64,000 bases of DNA, taken from NCBI GenBank assembly GCA_039720395.1, contig CM077831.1, forward strand, positions 3,328,003 to 3,392,002, read 5' to 3'. The DNA is from Liquidambar formosana (Eukaryota; Streptophyta; Magnoliopsida; Saxifragales; Altingiaceae). Position numbers and translations under genes: made by a program. The notes under the pieces are model-generated. The model was not told the DNA's origin. It saw only the letters and a list, made by a program, of their open reading frames with translations, and searched no databases. Every line of letters begins with the position of its first letter. Position 1 is the first letter of the stretch. Positions 1 to 12,970 of this stretch are shown here, one piece after another.

Positions 1-411
1 CGTTGGAAACAGGGATAGAGTCCACACATCGACCATGTCATCAGCCCTGCGAATCCCTTTTATGGTTCTCTCCAAAGCTTCTACCTTGCTAGCTAACACG
101 GAATCACTGCTAGTACCTTTCCCCTTGGCTTCCCCTTCTAGGTTGGTGACCTCAGGTTTCGAGCTACTTTCCCCCCTTGTCTTGGTGTTCTCATTGGATT
201 GAGGTCCCTCTTCGGTGCCAGCCCCATGAGGTATACCCGAGGAATGGGCCTTAGAGCCATTTTGTTCAAGATCCGCCATCTTCTGTTGGTTCTCTTGAGC
301 CATTTTCAATGCGGTATCGGATGTCTCGGCGGTATAATCAAGCTTGGTCATGATGGCTTTCAGGCAAGCCTCAAGGTCAAAGTGCCCCTCACTAGTTCTT
401 TCGTCGGCCAT
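1..411 (-). CDS. gag: gag polyprotein, N-terminal part (G1 copy)
   Basis: Minus-strand reading from the ATG at 411 stays open to the left edge, about 137 codons. It is nearly the same as the first 137 residues of the plus-strand gag that starts at 33296, beginning MADERTSEGHFDLEACLKA. This segment is the acidic, glutamine-rich N-terminus that precedes the retrotransposon gag core. The rest of the gene lies outside the window, so intactness cannot be judged. Confidence 0.85.
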   Translation of the reverse strand, partial: MADERTSEGHFDLEACLKAIMTKLDYTAETSDTALKMAQENQQKMADLEQNGSKAHSSGIPHGAGTEEGPQSNENTKTRGESSSKPEVTNLEGEAKGKGTSSDSVLASKVEALERTIKGIRRADDMVDVWTLSLFPT

Positions 412-1289
412 GTCTGTCTGATGGGTAGACTCAACACTCACTAGACGCCCTTGTGGATTGCGGATCCAAGTCAGCACGTCTATGGATAGGAAAGTTTTAA
501 CCTTTAGCCTAAGGATCTGTCCTAAACCTCCATATTTTCCTTAATGAATTCGGTCTCTACACCATGTTCAATTAATTCATTCCTTTTATCCAATTACCTT
601 TACAGGGATCATGGATTAAGGGTATGTTTTAAAGAATAGGGCATAGAGTCCTTCAATTAGGTTTAATTAATCCCCTAGGACTAGCACATCACAAACATAG
701 CTTTACATCCTATTTCCTTAATTTATTCCTCCTAACCCATGGCCTTAACGAAGGCTAGGGTTTAAAGGTCTATATTAAGGGCATAAGATATAAAGCCTCA
801 CACCACAAACACGGCATAGCATCATTACAAACAATTGTGGGTGCATAAAGGTGAGACCGTAGTGTCCTACAAGTCTGTCTATATGGACTAATGATAAGGG
901 TAGGCTAGGGTCCTTCACTTGCTTGAGCAATCCTTATACCTAACCACATGTGGCATCAGGAACGCCGCGTGGGTCCAGCAGTACGTGATTAACTCATTTA
1001 ATATACCCAAGGGCAAGCCCAAGGGTACTAGGCAAGAGAGGTTGATAGCTTTCGCCCCAACACATGGAATCAGGAAAACCAAGGTTGAGACTAGGCCGAT
1101 CGTTGGCAAGGATACATCGAGGGACATCGATCCTAACATGCAAGAGTTTGCGCACACAATGCAATAAATGAAAGCACACAATCAAGCGGATGCAATGTGA
1201 TTGATTTTAATTAAACATAAGAAATTAACCTAGCCCAATTAAACTTTATAGAGTCTAGCCCACAAATCTCCAGTGGAGTCGCCAAACTG
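412..1289 (-). other. Untranslated leader and primer binding site of G1
   Basis: About 880 bases between LTR and gag, collinear with 32417-33295. The primer binding site is at 1270-1287 (minus strand TGGCGACTCCACTGG), next to the LTR end; this type is used by Ogre/Tat elements, reported as tRNA-Arg. ORFs of 80-90 codons here lie on both strands and are unlikely to be genes. Confidence 0.7.
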
Positions 1290-4069
1290 TGAACCCCAGA
1301 AATTGGGCCCACAAGGGATTGAAAGAAAAATGGGTTTGAAAAAGAAAAAAGGAAAGGAGTCGCCACCTTATTTTTTAAAGGAAACAAGGAAAACCCTAAA
1401 AATGGTTTGTTTTAGGAAAACAATTTGAATGACTCCATAAAAAAGGAAAGGCAAAAACCAATCTTTTGAAAACCAAAGAAATCGGGGATTCGGAGGCTAA
1501 GTTATGACATGGGAAGGTTCTAGGCAAAGCCTATAGGCACCCATGTCACCCTTTCGGTCTCTCAGTTCATTTGGGCTAAATTAAGATCTTTCCCATACAA
1601 AAATCAGCAAGTATATCATCACAAGAATTGCATGCATATCATATATTTCATTCATCCATCCATGCATAATAAGCACATAAAAACAGAAAATAAAGAAGAA
1701 CAAAACAAAACAAAAAGAAGCCTAGGATGCTTGGATCCTAGAACGGACTTGAGCCTCACGAAGAGCGCCTACGTACCATGCAACGAAATACATGGATCAA
1801 AGTCCACGTAGTTCGATTAGAACTAAGGTTAAGACTTAATACAAACCTATGGTTAAAACCCTAGGTTTCCTTATTTGATCAAAAGAGTTGAATTTGATAG
1901 AGAGTTTGATTTTAGAAAGAAATCCACAAAATGGAAACTTTAGTACAAACCAGAATTTTATTTATGAAGGAAACCTTTGATTAAACCATAGACTTGTATT
2001 AAAAATTAACCCTAAATAGGGAGAAGAGAAGGGATAAGGAAGAAAGGTGAATTGGGGCACCTTCACACCCACTTACCTGAGCGCAATTACTCCAAACATT
2101 AGCTATTTCAGACATAAGCAGCCCTATTTGCCATAGGACAAATACCACACCTATTTGCACCCTTACAAGTGCTCAAAACCATGCGAAGACACTAACATGC
2201 AAATCTGGACAGAATAGTATTATGGCCTAAAATCATCCACTAAGCATGCCAATAGCAAAAACAACGAACAATAATAAGTCCTAACATATTCCTAGAACCA
2301 TATCATGCATAAAAACCCTAAAACATACTAACATGCATGCAAAACTATCATGTTTACTCCATATGAAAAACATATACAGCAAACACGAAGAAAAACCAAT
2401 AAAAAAGTCTACTTTATCATGCTATATGAAAACAAACACGAAACAATGACTCTAAAACCCTAAACTCACAAATATGCTTAAAAACTCACAAGACATACTT
2501 TAATCATGCTAAAACCAAACTAAACAGAAATTATATCATGCATATTAACTAACTAAAGCAATATAACATGATGAAAATCCTAACTCTAACATGCAATGAT
2601 ACTAATCTTAGCACAAGGACAAACAGGAGCACAAGAATCATAACTATGCATTAAAAACCTAAAGGACAGCCCTAAAGCATGCTAAACAGTAGATAAAAAA
2701 TAGATATTCCATGTATATTAACTAGCTAGAGTGTTAATACATGATAAAAAAGTTACCTTTAACATGCAATAAGCCTAACCCATATGAAAACCTAGTTTAA
2801 GCTTGAATAGAGAAGGAGAATACCTTAGGAAGGGCCTTCCTTTGTGTTTGTAATTGTTCGTGGCTCCTCAGGTCTTTAGAATGAATCAAACCAACACGAA
2901 TCCTCCTCTTTGTCAAAGTGGTATCACAGCAAAGAGATCAAAACTCACTCAACTTTGAAAAGAAATAGAAAACAAAAAGAGAACAAGAGAAAAGAAAAGT
3001 GATTTTCGTCACTTTGCAGCAGCAGCAACTTCAATCGCGTTTTTGGGTATGAAAACGTTGGATTTGGACAAAGCTCGTGAAATACAAAGTTGTAGAGAAT
3101 TGAATTATCTTTCTAACAAGACCAATTTCATCAAATTCTGACTTCGGATGAAAAAGTTATGATTAAAATACGACTGCTGGTTTTCAGAAAATCTGCTGCT
3201 GAATTATGACGAATTTCACTCCCTCCAAACCCTCTTCTCCTCTCCCTTGTTTAAAGACATTAAGAGAGTATTTATAGCTGAAATCTGGAGTTTCCCTTTC
3301 CTTCCTGGACTAGGTTTCCTTGGAGAATAATCAAAAGGTATTTTATAATGATAAAAGACTTCTAATCTGAATAGGAAATGGAAATTGTCTTTTATAAAAA
3401 TTGGGAGACTGACCGCTAACACGCATGCACATGTATCGTATGTGCGTATACACACTCATCACATACGTACACGTGTTAGTGTCATGATAAAAATGGCTAA
3501 TTTAATAAAATAATTTTCTTTTCATTTTAACCAAAAATCTCATGCTGTGATTCGCACTAATTCTTCAAGGATAATCCGTAAATAACCACACTAAACTCAT
3601 CATCAGGCCATATCAAAATTGAACTTCATGAAACACTTTTGAGGGTAAAATGATGACTAATGAAAGTCAATTTGAAAAGATTTGGTTGGTAATTGTGAGT
3701 CAATTAGAGCTAACCCAAGGAAGGGTCAATTAACCAACTTGAACTACATCGAGCCATTTTAATCCCGAGCCATTGACTTACCAAATTGAACTTAGAAATA
3801 CCTCTTATGCATCCATATGAACTCCAATTGACAATTTGGAGATCATTTCAAGGTCAAATGAAAAGTTTGGGACTTAAAAGACGATTATGCCGCTCAAGTC
3901 ACAAAAGCTCTTATTATCCCTCAAGATCAACTCCAATTTGAACCAAAATTCATATCCATTGTCCTTGTGACTCTAGAAAACTAATGCAAGTGACTAGACT
4001 CAAAAACAAAACAAAAACATGCATGAAATGATGAGCCCTAGTAAGGTGGTGCAAAAATGGGGTGTGACA
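1290..4069 (-). mobile_element. 5' LTR of gypsy G1 (2,780 bp, variant core)
   Basis: Starts TGTCACACC (minus strand, 4069) and ends TTCA (1290). The outer parts match the other gypsy LTRs in the window, but about 2820-3540 does not: it lacks the GC-rich 80-bp palindrome and the TATA region found at 30421-30706, and carries a different promoter-proximal sequence. It is therefore a second LTR subtype. Confidence 0.85.
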
Positions 4070-5874
4070 ATGGGAATTAAATAAAATCAATTAAATGATG
4101 AATTAATGCATTAGGGTTTCCTAAAACCCTAAACCCTAAATGCATAACCCTAAACCCTAAATGCAAGCCCTAATCATTAAAACCCTAGGTTCATACGGTA
4201 TTTAATAAAAGGGATTAGGGTTTAATTAATGCCAAATAGGGTATTTATTACCCTTAATTAATTACACTAATTAGGGTTATCAAAAACCCTAACCCTAGAC
4301 ATCATTAACGGTATTAATTATGCCCTAACAATTAATAACCATGATTGGTCATTTAATGACCAATCATTAACTCTTAATTAAGGTAATTAATATTCCAATT
4401 AGGGTTTTAATTAATGCCATAATGAAATTAGGGTTTCATCATTAACTCAAAATTAGGGTTTCATCCTTAACTCTATGCAGCCTTCACTACCAGGGGGCTG
4501 CCTGAGCTTGGCTAGGCTGCCATGGCCACCAACGATTGTGGGAGGCCATGGCCAGTCATGGGAGAACATCCTAGGGGTGTGGGACAAGCCTCTGGACATG
4601 TGAGAAGTGGTGGAAGTGGCTGCCATCATCAAGAACAATCAGGGTTTCCAAAACCCATTGCTGGAGCCATTGTTGCAGACCTTGAAGGTCACAATAGCTT
4701 CTAAATCCTTATCAATTCGACTCCTCCATTGAAACCAGCTTTTGTATCATGTCCCTACACGAAATACTAAGTCAATAGAAGAGGTTTGGATGATCAAATC
4801 ATCACCAGTTGTTCTAAACAATTAAAATAACAGTAGGCTGCCCAGAAATTTACAGCATACTGTCCATTGTCAGAAATTGATTTAAAACCCAGCAAGATGA
4901 ATGAATTAGGCTACCAAACGAATTTTCCCAGTATCCTACATGTCTTAGGAAACTAATGCAATTGGTTTCATGCAATTTGGAGTTCCCTAACTCAAGTTCT
5001 AATCAAAACTCCATTGATGACTTTTCTGCAGAAAAATTCTGCTATGCTGTTCATGAAAAATTTTCAAACTTTTTGAATCTTTTTCCATCAAAACCTTTTT
5101 GAAACTTAAAGAAAATCATATACACATGATATATAATGATCCTATAATGATTTGCCATCATAAATACAGCAGCTTTAATTAGAATTAATTGCAAGAACCT
5201 TAGGGTTCTAAAACCTAGATTCAGCCTCCATGGTGTTCTTCTCCTTCTTCCTTCTGTTCTAGCATCTTAATCCAATTATGATGCATCTAAATGCTTGAGA
5301 ACCTTTCCCTACCATGTCTAGAACATAACCCAAGTGGTGGAAACCATTGCCATGCCTTTGATCTCCATCAATAACTCAAAGTTGTGGCTATTGCATCATT
5401 CCCGAGCAAAACTGTCTTTCCAGACAGCCTGTAGTAAAAAATTCATAACTTTCACTACAGAACTCGAATTGACGCACCGTTTGTTGGGTTGGAAAGCTTA
5501 TTCGAAGATCTTTCTCACCATATATGGCTCGAAAAGTTTGGAGAAGAACTCTGAATTCGGCATGCAAAACAAGATGACAGTTTTTCATGGCTACCATGAA
5601 AACTATTCATAACAGTTTTATAAAACCCTAGAATCCTTATTCTTCTTCTCTAAACTCAAACCCTATGCAACCTATTGCATCCGTTGCTACACTTAACCAT
5701 CAATTAGAAGAGGAGTAGAAGAGAATTGACCTAGGGTTCCAAACCCTAGGTTCAGCCATGGAGGAAAACCAATTATGCAGAAAAATGTTTCCAGATTTTT
5801 GAATCATTCAACTACACCATAATTACCAGCCCATATGTATTTTGTATTATGCATAATCATGGCTCTGATACCAC
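4070..5874 (-). other. Front internal region of copia copy A, no gag recognised
   Basis: Collinear with 26836-28676 of copia copy D. It contains CCCTAAA telomere-like motifs near 4110-4165, a 27-bp palindrome centred on TTTAA near 4340-4366, and small ORFs on both strands shared by all copies only because the copies are similar. I see no gag or protease domain. Confidence 0.6.
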
Positions 5875-7527
5875 TGTTGGGTTATGGAACAAGAGGGAAA
5901 AATTGAAATGCGGAATATAAAAATTTTTCCTACGATTCCACATCCCATGAATCTAACTATGCATAACACAAAATCAAACCCTAACTACAAAGAGGGTTAG
6001 AACACTTACAGAATTTTTGTCTTCTCCTTTTTGCTCCAAGCTTTGATTCCGGACAGCGGTGAATGAGCAGCCCAAGTGTGCTGCCTCCAACGGTATCCAC
6101 ACCTAGCTAGAGCTTCAAGTCCTTTCCTCCTTTTCCTTGTTGTTGCTAGTGTAGGAGAAGAGAGGAGAGAGAGAGAGGGAGGCTGGAAATTCTAGCCAGC
6201 CCTTGGGAAGTTCAACTTATGATGATGTCACACATCATAGTGTGACTTATATAGTCCACACTAAAGGGGCTGGCCCTAGGGGGAAACCCTATTAGGGTTT
6301 TATGCAATTTCTCTAAATTGCACAATAACCCCTATAAATTATATCAAATATAAATAGGCCTCAAAGAACTATTCTTTATGCACTCATACCCTTTCTCTCA
6401 TAGACTTTAAAGCTCATCTTGCATGATCAGTGTGTGACCCATTGGGTTCACATCATCAAGTAGTAGGAATAGCACGAGGTGTGCACAATGGAACTCTTTC
6501 CATTTAGGGTCTAATTGGAACTCCTTCCAATTCCCTAATTGATTATAACTCACTTATATCAATTAGGGCTTCTACTAACCATGAGTAACACCTAGCATAT
6601 GGCTCATGGTGTGGTCCTTAATGAGGTGAATAGTCATTTACAAAGAACCCTTCTGTTATAGTTTATAGGTTACAATTGCATCCTTCCTTCAACACAATGT
6701 CTCCAATTGAACTAATAGGACATGGAAGTCTGTCAAGTCCCTAGTTCAATTACTTTATACTCATTCATAGATATCAACTCATTGATGAACTCATGGAAAC
6801 TCTTTTCCACATTCATCCTACCATGGCTATGGATTTAATGAGTTATATTATGAATGCTATATGAGACATTTTCTCTCTTTTTCCTGAGAGTGATGGATCC
6901 CTTGTTGATCACTCACATGCCTTCATACAAATAGCAGTAGGGCCAATGAACACCTTTGCAGACCCCTGAATAGGATCTGCACTTAGTGTTATCAAACTTC
7001 TAAAGCTACATGCATAAGACAACTATGGTGTCTCAGGTCTAAGGATTACTTGTACCACTATAACAATGAGAAACTGATTGACAGGCAGGATAAAACTCCA
7101 TTCAGTTTATCTCATATCTTTGGTCACATTCAGTGTACCTATTCTCGTAATAGGCACCCACTTGTTGGTTGTAGTGTCTCCACACAAATAGCTTGAGACT
7201 AGCTGTCCTCCTATAGAGTCAGCCTAACAAGTGCTAGTCCTATGGTTCATTACTGTCCATCATAGTGAACCTTCAACTAGGAATGCTTTAGGAGTTTAGT
7301 ACAGAGATATATCTATAGTCTAAAAATTACAACTCTTTGTAATTCCATATTCTCAACTCTAACTCCATGGACATATTATGTAAATATAAATGATGCATAT
7401 AAACATAATAGAATAAGCCCTTTTATTAAATCAATAATAAATGTGACATACATAAATGAAATCAAATGATTGTTCCTAATCCCTAAACAATCATTTCTAT
7501 GATTGGCTCTAGGGCATAATCCTAACA
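5875..7527 (-). mobile_element. 5' LTR of copia copy A
   Basis: 1,653 bp, reading on the minus strand from TGTTAGGATTATGCCC (7527) to CCAACA (5875). It is collinear with the LTRs at 17204, 20623, 28677, 49143 and 57196, with scattered substitutions. The PBS follows directly. Confidence 0.92.
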
Positions 7528-9947
7528 GAGAGGTTGATAGCTTTCACCCCAACACTTGGAATCAGGAAAACTAAGGTTGAAACTAGGCCCATCATTGGCA
7601 AGGATACATCGAGGGACAATCGAACCTGTCATGCAACAATTTGTGCACACAATGCAATAAATGAAAGCACACAATCAAGCGGATGCATGTGATTGATTTT
7701 AATTAAACATAAGAAATTAACTTAGCCCAATTAAACTTTATAGAGTCTAGCCCACAAAATCCCTAGTGGAGTAGCCAAATTGTGAACCCCAGAAATTGGG
7801 CCCACAAGGATTTGACGAAAAGAAAAGATTCTTTGTTTGAAAAAGAAAGAAAGAAAAGGAGTCGCCACCTTATTTTTTAAAGGAAACAAGGAAAACCCTA
7901 AAAACCATTTTTGTTTTAAAGAAAACAATTAAATGACTCTATGTTTAAAAAAGGAAAGCAAAAACAGTCTTTTGGAAACCAAAGAAAACTAGGGATTCGG
8001 AGGCTAAGTTATGATATAGGAAGGTTCTAGGCAAAGCCTATAGGTACCCATGTCACCCTTTTGGTCTCTCGGTTTATTTGGGCTAAATTAAGATCTTTTC
8101 AACACACAAAATCAATACATATCATCACAAGACAGCATGCATAACATATATCTCATCCATCCATCCATGCATAATCAAACAAATAAAAATAAAATAGAAA
8201 ACAAAGAAAAAAGAAAATAAACCTAGGATACTAGGATCCTAGAATGGACTTGAGCCTCAAAAAAAGCGCCTACGTACCATACAACGAAATACATGGATCA
8301 AAGTCCACGTAGTTCGATTAGAACTAGAGTTAAATCCTAATATAAACCTATGGTAAAAACCCTAGGTTTCTTTATTTGAAAGAGAATTGAATAAACAAAT
8401 TTGAATTTAGGAAAATTTCCACAAGATGGAAACTTTAATAAAAAACCAGAATTTTATTATTGGAGGAAACCTTTGATAGTTACCATAAACTCATATTAAA
8501 AAAATAACCCTAAGGAGGGAGAAGAGAAAGAGTAAGAAAGGAAAGGTGAATTGGGGCACCTTCACACCCACATACTTGAGCGCAATAACTCCAAGCATTA
8601 GCAATTTCAAGCAATAACAGCCCTATTTGCTATAGGACAATTACCATACCTAGTTGCACCCTTACACGTGCTCAAAACCATGCAAAAACAATAGCATGCA
8701 AATTTGGACAGAATAGTATTATGGCCTAAAATCATCCGCTAAACATGCTAACAGCAGAAACAACGAATAAACATAAGCCCTAATCCGATCCTAATACCGT
8801 ATCATGCATAAAAACCCTAGAAATCCACTAACAAGCATGCAAAAAATATCATAGTTATTCTATATGCAAAACATATACAGCAACCATGAAGAGAAATCAA
8901 TAAAAAAACCTACTTTAGCATACTATATGAAACTATCCTAAGACAAGGACAATGGAAGCCCTAAACTCACAAACATACCTAAAAACATGCAAAACAGCCC
9001 TAAAACATACTAAACTCATATTAAACAGAACTCAAATCATGCATATTAACTAACTAAAGCCATAAAATATGATAAAAATCCTAACTTTAACATGCAATAA
9101 CACTATTCTAAAACAAGGACAACGGCAGCCCTAAACTCACACTCATGCTTAAAAACCTATAAAACAGCCCTAAAGCATGCTATAAACAACATGAACAGCA
9201 TTTAAATCATGTATATTAACTAACTAAAGCAATAGAACATGATAAAAAAGCTACCTTTAACATGCAATAAGCCTATTTTATAATAAAACTCATATTCAGC
9301 ACGAATAGAGGGAGACTTTACCTTAAGATGAGCTTCCTTGCTGCTGTAGGGACTCTCCTCTTGACTTGTGGATGTCTTGAATCAATGTTCTTCAAGGTTA
9401 CAGCAGGTCCTCTAGCTCTCCTTCAAGTCTCTCTCTCTTATTCTCTCTCACAAAATCAATTTTAATGCATAAAAGTGGCTCCTCTTGTGCTGGAGCATAG
9501 GGGGTATTTATAGAGTTCACTTAGGATTAACCAATGGCTGGGATTAAAACCCTAGAAATTAATCCAAGGGCTATTAGAGACCCCCTTGGTGCTTAAGTAA
9601 CTTAGAAGTCACCAAAAACTAGAAGAAAACACGTCCAAAAGAGTCCACATACGTCAAAATAGGTAAGAGTCCGGTTCAGCAAACAAATAGAGAGAAAATA
9701 GGAAAGTGGCCTCGGGTAACCACCAGGGCCTAGGTGGCTAGCCACCTGGGCCCAGGCGGCTAGCCGCCCAGGGCTGGGTGGTCACCCGAGCCCACTTCGG
9801 ATTTTTGCCTATTTTGACTCCTTTTCCTTCTAAGAGTGTTTCAGGGGTCAAATTAAGTCCGATTTTGATGAAACAAAAGCCAAAGCGACCGTGTTTTGAT
9901 GAGGAATACATTTTTGAACATTTTAGGGTGAAAACCACTAACCATGG
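7528..9947 (-). mobile_element. Tat-type gypsy fragment G2 (leader end and truncated 5' LTR)
   Basis: Minus-strand gypsy: a 255-bp piece of leader (7528-7782), then the LTR from 7783 (TGAACCCC) to 9947. The LTR stops inside the sequence AACCATGG that precedes the start of another TG-type LTR at 9948, so about 500 bp of LTR were displaced by that insertion. The LTR carries the 80-bp near-palindrome at 9711-9790. Confidence 0.85.
9711..9790. repeat. 80-bp GC-rich near-palindrome in gypsy G2 LTR
   Basis: Starts CTCGGGT and ends GTCACCCGAG, with inner GGCTAGCC-type palindromes. It is the same motif as at 30421-30500, 41952-42031, 45256-45336 and 47684-47763. Confidence 0.85.
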
Positions 9948-11784
9948 TGTAGACACCCAAATTTTGTTGGGCCACCTCCGGACAAAATCGATTAACCCAT
10001 CAACAGTGCAATTAGGTCGGACACACTTCGTACCTAACTTTATTCACCCTGTCCTACCCACTAGGGCGAGGCCACTCCTCAATTCGACCTCCAATTTTCA
10101 AAGAGCCGGCAACGGGCACGATACCCGAAAACCCCGAATTGAACCCCTAATACAGCACTAGGAGGTTCAATTTCCAACAATCTTTGATCCAACGGTCAAT
10201 TCCACAGTAGAATCTTCAATTCAATATCCCTAGAGTGGTCTAAGATCATTTAATTGAGGATCAGAGGGCACGAGCCCTCTGATCCCCAATTTCCCCCAAA
10301 TTGAACCCTTAATTCAGTACTAGGCGGTTCAATCTCCAATAATCTTTGATCCAACGGTCAATTCCACCGTAGGATCTTCAATTCAACATCCCTAGAGTGG
10401 TCTAGGATCATTTAATTGAGGATCAGAGGGCACGAGCCCTCCGATCCTCAATTTCCCCCAAATTGAACCCCTAATTCAGTACTAGGTGATTCAATCTCCA
10501 ACAATCTTTGATCCAACGGTCAATTCCACCATAGGATCTTCAATTCAACATCGCTAGAGCGGTCTAGGACCATTTGATTGAGGATCAGAGGGCACGAGCC
10601 CTCTAATCCCCAATTTCCCCTAAAATGAACTCCTAACACAGCACTAGGTGGTTCAATCTCCAATAATCTTTGATCCGACGGCTAATTCAACCATAGGATC
10701 TTCAATTCAACATCCCTAGAGCGGTCTAGGACCATTTGATTGAGGATCAGAGGGCACAAGCCCTCCGATCCCCAATTTCCCCCAAATTGAACTCCTAACA
10801 TAGCACTAGGTGGTTCAATCTCCAATAATCTTTGATCCAATGGTCAATTCCACCATAGGATCTTCAATTCAACATCCCTGGAGCAGTCTAGGATCATTTA
10901 ATTGAGGATCAGAGGGCACGATCCCTTTGATCCCCAATTTCCCCCAAATTAAACCCCTAATTCAGTACTAGGTGATTCAATCTCCAATAATCTTTGATCC
11001 AACGGTCAATTCAACCGTTGGATCTTCAATTCAACATCCCTAGAGCGGTCTAGGACCATTTGATTGGGAATCAGAAGGCACGAGCCCTCCGATCCCTAAT
11101 TCACCCCAAATTGAACCGCTAATTCAGTATTAGGTGGTTCAATTCCTAACAATCTTCAATCCGATGGTCAATTCAACCGTAGGATCTTTCATTCAACATT
11201 CCTAGAGCGGTCTAGGACCATTTGATTGGGAATCAGAAGGCACAAGCCCTCTGATCCCTAACTTCCCCTAAATTGAACCCCTAATTCAGCACTAGGTGGT
11301 TCAATCTCCAACAATCTTTGATCCCACGGTCAATTACACCATAGGATCTTCAATTCAATATCCCTAGAGCAGTCTAGGGCAATTTGAGTAGAAATCAGAA
11401 GGCACAAGCCCTCCGATCCCCAATTCACCCCAAATTGAACCCCTAATCCAGTACTGGGTGGTTCAATTCCTAACAATCTTCGATTCGATGGTCAATTTAA
11501 CCGTAGGATCTTCAATTCAATATCCCTAGAGCGGTCTAGGACCATTTGATTAGGAATCAAAAGGCACGAGCCCTCCGATCCCCAAATCACCCAAAACCGA
11601 ACCCCTAATGCAACTTTAGGTGGTTCAATTCCTCACAATTTCTCATCTAATAGTCAAACCGACCGTTGGATCTTCAATTCAACCCCTCAAGATCAAACAG
11701 GACTGTTTGATCGAAGATCAGGCCTCATTCGGCTCACGATTAACAAAACCCTAATTATAGAGCCCTACGAGCATCATACTCACT
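9948..11784 (+). mobile_element. Start of another LTR element with internal satellite array
   Basis: Begins TGTAGACACCCAAATTTTG immediately after the broken gypsy LTR and runs to 11784, where a copia LTR was inserted. The TG start fits the 5' end of an LTR. The possible duplicated target is CATGG (9943-9947), but the other side is outside the window. About 1.5 kb of it is a tandem array (separate entry). No coding region is visible. Confidence 0.55.
10135..11690. repeat. Tandem array, about 9.5 units of 162 bp
   Basis: The phrase 'ttgaacccctaattcagtac' and its variants recur near 10141, 10303, 10464, 10626, 10788, 10950, 11112, 11274, 11436 and 11598, a steady spacing of 161-162 bp. Every unit carries a hairpin of 12-bp arms (GGATCAGAGGGC / GCCCTCTGATCC) around a 4-base loop, and the arms drift among units mainly by changes that keep G-T pairing. 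Units diverge more to the right, so the array is not freshly amplified. Confidence 0.9.
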
Positions 11785-12400
11785 GTTAGGATTATGCCCT
11801 AGAGCCAATCATAGAGATGATTGTTTAGGGATTAGAAATAATCGTTTGATTTCATTTATGTATGTCACATTTATTATTGATTTAATAAAAGGGCTTATTC
11901 TATTATGTTTATATGCATCATTTATATTTACATAATATGTCCGTAGAGTTAGAGTTAAGAATATGGAATTACAAAGAGTTGTAATTTTGAGACTATAGAT
12001 ATATCTCTGTACTAAACTCCTAAAGCATTCCTAGTTGAAGCTTCACTATGATGGATAGTAATGAACCATAGGACTAGCACTTGTTAGGTTGACTCTATAC
12101 GAGGATAGCTAGTCTCAAGCTATTTGTGTGGAGACACTACAACCAACAAGTGGGTGCCTATTACAAGAATAGGTACATTGAATATGACCAAAGATATGAG
12201 ATAAACTGAATGGAGTTTTATCCTGCCTGTCAATCAGTTTCTCATTGTTATAGTGGTACAAGTAATCCTTAGACTTGAGACACCATAGTTGTCTTATGCA
12301 TGTAGCTTTAGAAGTTTGATAACACTAAGTGCAAATCCTATTCAGGGGTTTGCAAAGGTGTTCATTGGCCCTACTGCTATGTGTATGAAGGCATGTGAGT
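11785..12400 (+). mobile_element. Copia LTR fragment B, split by CACTA insertion
   Basis: Starts TGTTAGGATTATGCCC and matches the first 616 bp of the solo LTR at 17204. It stops at GCATGTGAGT, exactly where the CACTA terminal repeat begins; in intact LTRs the next bases are GATCAACAAGG. The missing part must lie beyond the far end of the CACTA element, outside the window. Confidence 0.92.
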
Positions 12401-12416
12401 CACTACAAGAAAAAGC

Positions 12417-12970
12417 ATCTATCGCAACGGTAAAAGTCGTTGCGATAACGTCAAAGTCGTTGCAATAAGTACCTATTGCAACGACAACACTACCGTTGCA
12501 ATTCGTTGCAAAAACCTCCATGGTAATAGGTTATCGCAACAACAAATATTGTTGCAATACCAATTTCATTGCAATACACCTCCATTTAATGCAACGGTTT
12601 TATTGTTGCAATCAATTTTTGTTTTGTTGCGAAAAAGTATTGCAACAATATTATGGTGGCAATATACCTAAAAATAACAATATTTTTAATCAAAAATATT
12701 CTTTATCGTAACGACTTTAGTGTTGCAATAAGGTATTGCAACAATTCTTGTCGTGGCAATAACTTATTACTACAACCTTTCCTGTTGCAAGAAAGAATTA
12801 TTTTAATTAAAAATATTATTTATCGCAACGACTTTGGCGTTGTAATAAGGTATTGCAACAATTATTGTCGTGGCAATAACTTATTGCTACGCTCATTCCC
12901 GTTGCAAGAAAGAATTATTTTAATTAAAAATATTATTTATCACAACGACTTCGGCGTTGCAATACATTAT
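12417..12970. repeat. CACTA subterminal repeats (117-bp units)
   Basis: Units of about 117 bp with 'gaaagaattattttaattaa' at 12791 and 12908, each with inverted CGCAACG...CGTTGCAA arms. The array resumes at 16643 after the LTR insertion. In CACTA elements such subterminal motifs bind the transposase; that role is inferred here. Confidence 0.8.

Larger units (their letters stand above)
1..4069 (-). mobile_element. Tat/Ogre-type Ty3/gypsy element copy G1, 5' part
   Basis: This is the 5' end of an LTR retrotransposon read on the minus strand: LTR (1290-4069), primer binding site, leader and the start of gag, which runs off the left edge. Its leader and gag match the plus-strand copy at 32417-33700 closely. 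The LTR begins TGTCACACCCC on the minus strand at 4069 and ends in TGAACCCC reading plus-strand at 1290. The sequence right of 4069 is the copia internal region (same as near 26836), so this copy inserted into that copia copy. The first flanking bases, ATGGG at 4070-4074, are the expected half of a target duplication. Confidence 0.9.
4070..7527 (-). mobile_element. Ty1/copia element copy A, 5' LTR and part of internal region
   Basis: Minus-strand copy of the copia family that occurs five times in this window. It has a 5' LTR (5875-7527), an initiator tRNA-Met primer site (5862-5873, minus strand TGGTATCAGAGC) and about 1.8 kb of leader/internal sequence, cut at 4070 by gypsy G1. The part shown is the non-coding front of the internal region. 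It lies in gypsy leader sequence: the flank at 7528 onward continues the leader also seen at 1036. Confidence 0.88.

Noticed and set aside
4453..4704. Overlapping 60-61 codon ORFs on both strands, repeated at 27256, 51974 and 60027
   Set aside because: Present in all copies only because the copia copies are nearly identical; no domain, and open on both strands.
9778..10161. 127-codon plus-strand ORF
   Set aside because: Crosses the junction of two unrelated elements at 9947/9948, so it is accidental.
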